A stretch of DNA of 64,000 nt from Amoebidium appalachense (lineage: Eukaryota; Ichthyosporea): NCBI GenBank assembly GCA_963693365.1, contig CAVNZM010000005.1, positions 12,896,001 to 12,960,000 of the forward strand, in the 5' to 3' direction. A program made the translations under genes and the position numbers. This document shows, piece by piece, positions 59,291-64,000 of this stretch. Each line of letters opens with the position of its first letter. Position 1 is the stretch's first letter. The notes beneath the pieces are model-generated. The model did not search any database, was not told where the DNA came from, and saw only the letters and a program-made list of their open reading frames with translations.

Positions 59291-59351
59291 GTGATTTGAA
59301 ACGCAATTTTCATCTGGCTGGATACACCAATAACCCCTTTTTTTTTTTCTT

Positions 59352-59388
<37 letters not shown>

Positions 59389-60065
59389 GCATGGCGCTCC
59401 ACCCCATGCAGCCTTATGAGCATTTACGTGTATTGGCGCAGGCCCCCGAAAGTGTTGCAACACTGAAATTAAATTCCAATACATTACACACGGGTGAGAC
59501 TGTGGGTGGGTGTGCGTTCCTACCTTAGGCTGGTCCGTGTGTGAACATTGTGCATGTGAGCATCCATGCAAGTGCACTGTGTGTTTGCATCCAATCATAA
59601 CCTGCCCGGCTACATGCATGTGTTCTCTGGGTGGCCTGTTGAAGGGACTGTTTTCAGATGTACAATACTGCCGCAAGTTGTGTTGCAGTGTACATTATGT
59701 GTATACGGTTCCGTCAATGTCTCAGATAACGATGATTCCTACCTGCATGCACGCGCACTCGTTCCATGTGAACAGTTTCCCCCGAGTTGCTGAGGACTAT
59801 ATAACAAGGGGGCACTCCGCATAGAAAAAGAAATAATGATATTTCTGAGAGTCATGAAACAGGGAAAGAAGACCTTGACTATTATGTTAGGAAAGCGAAT
59901 CGAGTACTAATGCACACTATTCACCAAAAAAAAAAAAAAAAAAAAAGGAAGCAGAGCCGTCACAGTAGCATATGTGTAAATCTAGTTAAATATTCTGAGA
60001 GCATGGTTAGCAGTCTCAGTCGGACACTTAGAGGGTGGTGGTGGTGATGATGGTGGGTGGTGGTG

Positions 60066-60144
<79 letters not shown>

Positions 60145-60279
60145 AAGGGGCTTTGTTCTGTTTTCACTGAAGTACACGTGTAACATTAACAGGGTCCGGA
60201 AGGAACAGGTGACAGAAGCATCCGGTAGGTATTAAGCTACAGAGACTCCTGTGTCACGGGGGTCATAATGCATATGCAT

Positions 60280-60330
<51 letters not shown>
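58870..60330. other. Unassigned interval with homopolymer runs
   Basis: C- and A-runs at 59231-59289, T-run near 59355-59387, A-run near 59926-59946, T then G runs at 60068-60143 and C-run at 60281-60330. A Cys-containing plus-strand frame (59566-59790) is discussed in the findings. Nothing is called. Confidence 0.5.
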
Positions 60331-60332
<2 letters not shown>

Positions 60333-60624
60333 CGCCCCCAGACGAGGGCCGGGGGCACAGTAGATGATAATCTCCCACAATCAACACCCGAAGCTTATGC
60401 TCAAAGAGGATTCGGGCATTAGCCATGCACAGTCGGCGGCCTCCAATGACCGAAGTAATTGTGGTGTCATTTATTACACCAAACTCTGACACCAGCTTCA
60501 TGGTTGTAGGGGAGTTCATATGCCGCCCAGAACAGTTGCTGAAGCCATAATATATCTTGTAGACAGTCACGTAATGCTTATCGTACTTGGCCCACTTTGA
60601 GGTGTTACAGTTAATGGCTTCCAT
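60331..60624 (-). CDS. Unidentified open frame with N-glycosylation-like motifs (low confidence)
   Basis: An uninterrupted 98-codon minus-strand frame from ATG at 60624, bounded by a poly-C/G run. The composition is unlike the repeat-derived frames around it: EAINCNTSKWAKYDKHYVTV, GFSNCSGRHMNSPTTMKLVS, NDTTITSVIGGRRLCMANAR. It has three Asn-X-Ser/Thr or NCS-like sites and several Cys, as in secreted proteins, but no signal peptide and no recognised domain. It could be an exon of a larger gene, a relic, or a chance frame. Confidence 0.25.
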
Positions 60625-60639
60625 TATGCCTTCAACCCC

Positions 60640-61267
60640 TCACCAAACACCAATGTTTATTCCTACGGAATGGACATACCCATCGAAATAACCAACCTAG
60701 TTGACCCCGGTCCACTCCCCCCCCCCCCCCCCCCCCCCCCTCTCTCTCTCTCTCCCCCCCCCCCCCCCCCTTCCCCCCCTCCCCTTTCCCCCTTCTCCTC
60801 AAGCGGCCACCAGCCACTTAGTCTATGCATATTGAGTCATTTTGCGGAAAGGAACATCGATGCATGCTAACATGACATAATCAAAACGACTATTCCCCCC
60901 CCCCCCCCCCCCCCCTCCCCCCCTCCCCCCCCCCCTCCCCCTCCGGAGCTCCCTTCCCCCACCCAAAAAAAAGGATGAAACCCCCCAAGCCCCCTTTAAG
61001 TTCTCTTCCCTCCCCATCCCCCCCCCCCCCCCCCCCCCCCCCCCTTCCCCCGCGGCCCTCCATCCCTCCTCTCTCAATGCCTCCACCCCCACCCACTTGC
61101 ATAGTTTCCAATCCCCTTCTATCCTTTCCTCCTTCGCACACACAATTTCACTTAACTTATGATATATTGGTCCAGCCAAACATCTGCAAACCTCCCCCCC
61201 CCCTCGCCCCCTCCCCCTTCTCTCTCTCTCCCCCCCCCCCCCCCCCCTCCCCCCCCCCCCCCTTTCT

Positions 61268-61298
<31 letters not shown>

Positions 61299-61463
61299 CC
61301 ATCACTCACCCCACTCCCACCGTTATTCACACACATTGATCAGCAGCCAAAAAAAAGGGGGAAACCCCCAAGCCCCCTTTCTTTTTGTCTCCCTCCCCAC
61401 CCTCCCCCACTCTCCCCCCTCCCCGCATACCCCCCGCCCCCCTCCCCCCCCCCCCCTCCCCCC

Positions 61464-61509
<46 letters not shown>

Positions 61510-61560
61510 ACAAAAAAAAAAGAAAAAGCACCATGGAAACCATTTTGGAGGGATTCTTAT
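60640..61560. repeat. C-rich block
   Basis: Multiple C-runs (60718-60740, 60894-60915, 61018-61044, 61230-61295, 61440-61509) with short CT interruptions. The segments near 60965-61000 and 61348-61384 share AAAAAAAGG..GAAACCCCC.AAGCCCCCTTT, indicating a duplicated block of about 380 bp. Confidence 0.8.
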
Positions 61561-61950
61561 TGGTGAATGGTATATACCTTCAGTGAATAGCACTATGCAT
61601 AGTAGTAATGAAACCCAGTGGTAGCTTGTTACGAGTGCAGGATTTTGGTCCTGGAAGTTGTATATGTGCCTATGTGTGTGTGTGTCTGGGCTCTAGTAAT
61701 GGGGCATGCAAACGTACGAAGGCACCGTGATAGTCTCTTAGAAATTAGACTTCTATCTCACTAAAGCATATGCCCTGCAGTATATATGCAAAGTAGTACT
61801 ACGTGGTAGAAAGCTTTTGCTGATCTCCGATCATAAACCGGTCCTACAGATCTAGAATGGCAGCAATCGTGGATTCGTGTGCGTCTTGTCCATATATGGA
61901 AGCCGGCTGAATCGGGCATGACTGATAGCTATTCGTGATAAAGGGCTTGG

Positions 61951-62090
61951 TTTTATGGGCGTGTACTTGCACATGCATGCATGTGTTTTATGGGCGTGTA
62001 CTTGCACATGCATGCATGTGTTTTATGGGCGTGTACTTGCACATGCATGCATGTGTTTTATGGGCGTGTACTTGCACATACATGCATGTG
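61951..62090 (+). repeat. 35-bp minisatellite, four copies
   Basis: The unit begins TTTTATGGGCGTGTACTTGC and continues with alternating GCATGCATG. The first three copies are identical and the fourth differs at one base. Confidence 0.9.
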
Positions 62091-62381
62091 TTTGTGTGTG
62101 CAAAGACAACACACGTGCACATGCAGGTGGCAGACTTCAAGCATCACCTTTGCTGCCTTTGGCTGCTCAGGCTGGTGGTGGTGGGCAGAAGGGAGGGAGG
62201 GGAGGGGGGGAGAGGGGAGTTGCCCCCCCCTCCCCCCCCCTACCTCACCCACCCACCACCACCACCACCCTTCCCCTCCACAATGGGCCATGGGCACAGT
62301 CACACCAATAGGGCTCATTTGAAAATAGCAACACACATATGCAGTCATGCACCCATACAGGGGCATTGTGTGTGGAATGGC

Positions 62382-62644
62382 CCTGATTGGGCGGTCTATT
62401 GAGGTGGCCAATCAAAATCACCTGCTGCCTATACACGATTTATGTGCGCGGCCGTTGCTCTAAATATAGCCCCGGGCATCTACTCTACATCGGGTGGCCT
62501 GTGTGTGGTGCTGCCACAGACGGGCCTAAACTGTACATGCGCTCCAGTATCAAACCCTAACCCTGCAAAAGGGGGTTCTAATGAACCTAAATTTACGGCT
62601 GCGTGCAAACTTACGATAGATGCTTTCTAAAGACAAAAAATAAA
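62382..62644 (+). promoter_or_regulatory. Promoter-like cluster followed by AATAAA; possible small transcription unit
   Basis: ATTGG at about 62387, CCAAT at about 62409 and CTAAATATAG near 62460 are followed within 180 bp by AATAAA at about 62639. A 62-codon frame (62442-62630) overlaps the TATA-like box, so it is an unlikely product of that promoter. A short non-coding RNA is possible, but no family was recognised. Confidence 0.3.
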
Positions 62645-62766
62645 GGGGACAAGGAGAGGATGTTCGTACTGTGTTCGCTTCTAGGATGAAAAAAGGCACC
62701 AGCTATCATACACGCCTATACATGTGCGCCACCTCTTTACGTGCACACCTTCTCCCCACCCACCCG

Positions 62767-63997
62767 CTACCCTATTTGTGAGGATTTAGTCCTCGAAAAT
62801 GCAGCGGCAAATCTTGAATTGTCACTGCCTCTTGGTATTGCTGGCTGATCGGCCTCTTGTGCCGTGCTCCTCCGAGCAAACCCATTGGAGGATTTGCGTG
62901 CAGGCCTATCCCCCTTGATGCTCCCTGTACGCTGGAATGCATCCGCCACTATGGCGCCTAGACTCTTCTTCCTCTGGCCCGTGTACACCACCCCCTCACC
63001 AATAATGTCTGGTAGGTCGTTGGGCAGCCCACTTTTTTCTCTCCCAAACAGGGCAGCCAGGCTGTTTCTCCTCTTTGGCCGTGGATCATAGACGATGGCC
63101 GGGTCACTGTGGCGGTGGTGCATGTCGGGGGGTTCACTGGAGACCCCAAGGAGGTCTGGTGCAGACAGGGGGGGCACAGTGCCGGGGGTAGGCGACCAAC
63201 CCTGGGCCAGGCTGGCAGTCGGGCCGTTGGAGGGGGACCGCTGCATGCGCTGGCTGTTGCTGCGCACAAACGTCAAAGACCCCTGGCGCCTATAGGTACC
63301 CCCCTCACTGGAATTTACAGTGGGTGGGGGGGTGCTCCTGCGGCTGGCCAGAGGCACATTGCTGTCACTGGGAAGGTCCAACCCTGGGTAGGTGGTGGGG
63401 GTGGGGGGGTCTGCCTGGGGAAGTTTGGAGGTTTTGGATACGGCTGGGCCGGGCAGGGTGGGTCTTGGTGGGGGGCGCAGTATGTCGACAACAACAAAAC
63501 ACAGGCCCAGCATGGATGCTGCTAGCACGAGGTAGTGGAAGACGGTCAGGCCTGGAAGCAGGTGGAAGACAAGTAGGGGCGCAAGCACACACAGTGCACC
63601 CCGGAGAGATGGGCCCAGGTAACCGTGTTGACGTATGTCCCTGCAGGGTGGCGGTAGTGAGCACTAGGGGGGGGGGGGGGGGGGGGGAGGGGGGGGGGGA
63701 GGAATGGCTGTGTTTCACCTTGGTGCGTGCGAAAGTGGTGTTGCACTTTAGTGGTTTTTTTTTTTTTTTTTTTTTTTTTTGAAATGCTCAAAGTCATGGG
63801 CATGATAGATACAGTAGCAGCAAGGATTGCCTCCAATGAAATGAGTGTTGCACTTTTTTATAAAGTTTAAAGTCACGGGCACAATAGATAGCATCAAGGA
63901 ATGCCTCCAACCACTCGGGTAGCAGAAAAGGGCAGAAGGGGGGGACCAGCAGGATGGCAATAAAACAATGAACCACACCGACAAACGGCAACTCACC
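62767..63997 (-). CDS. Unidentified membrane protein with long disordered tail (3' part of gene)
   Basis: The last exon runs from 63640 to the TAG at 62767 (290 codons plus one base). The preceding exon ends at 63997 (GCTG|GTGAGT) and runs off the window. The joining codon would be Trp. The exon starts DIRQHGYLGPSLRGALCV, followed by two hydrophobic segments (LAPLLVFHLLPGL and YLVLAASMLGLCFVVVDIL), so it looks like the last transmembrane helices of a multi-pass protein. About 230 residues follow, rich in Ser, Pro and Arg, with RRxS-like sites (RRNSLAALF, RKKSLGAIVADAF) that resemble basophilic-kinase targets. No family was recognised. Splice borders and composition support a real gene. Confidence 0.7.
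63735..63935 (-). repeat. Direct duplication of about 100 bp inside the intron of the membrane-protein gene
   Basis: Two copies share GTTGCACTTT, AAAGTCA.GGGCA.(A/G)ATAGATA and AAGGA(T/A)TGCCTCCAA in the same order: at about 63740-63840 (with a T-run) and 63847-63931. Confidence 0.65.
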
Positions 63998-64000
63998 AGC

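Overview
The window is nuclear DNA of a eukaryote. Genes carry many GT-AG introns, CCAAT/TATA-type promoters and AATAAA signals, and they are sparse: seven protein genes are recognisable, plus one unidentified membrane-protein gene, in 64 kb. They include a WOPR (Gti1/Pac2) regulator, a family known mainly from fungi, and a Churchill zinc-binding protein, known mainly from animals and their unicellular relatives. Together with a UBAP2/Lingerer-type protein this suggests an opisthokont, perhaps an early-diverging fungus or a unicellular relative of animals and fungi. That placement is inference. Non-coding DNA is dominated by long poly-C/poly-G runs, CA/TG and CT/GA microsatellites and minisatellites.

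Layout: (1) 66-179, last exon of SRP14 (+). (2) 180-7676, simple repeats and an inverted pair of an interspersed repeat. (3) 7677-9136, WOPR gene (+) with one frame break. (4) 9.6-14.9 kb, no recognised gene; it holds a three-unit tandem array in which each unit carries CCAAT and TATA boxes. (5) 16099-29133, a 17-exon UBAP2/Lingerer/GIP1-like gene (+) whose joined exons give an intact 831-aa frame. (6) 30457-34884, ABCF3/GCN20 (-), four exons, 716 aa. (7) 38514-40274, ribosomal protein eL33/RPL35A (-), three exons including a 17-nt first coding exon. (8) 41169-45037, Churchill (-), four exons, 113 aa. (9) 45691-46890, a single-exon HDAC-superfamily amidohydrolase (+), divergent from Churchill. 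(10) 47-62 kb, low-complexity DNA with a TA-flanked MITE, minisatellites and some unassigned candidate exons. (11) 62767-63997, the 3' part of a membrane-protein gene (-) running off the window.

The recognised genes are mostly housekeeping: SRP targeting, ribosome, ABCF3/GCN20 translation control and a stress-granule-type RNA-binding protein, plus two putative regulators. They do not form one pathway. The most unusual features are gene and repeat architecture: splice sites placed directly in (TG)n/(CA)n tracts with G-runs just after many donors, a higher-order minisatellite inside an intron, the tandem promoter array, and a 10-bp CArG-like palindrome that recurs four times. All exon models were made by eye from splice sites, reading frame and family conservation; no alignment or search was run.
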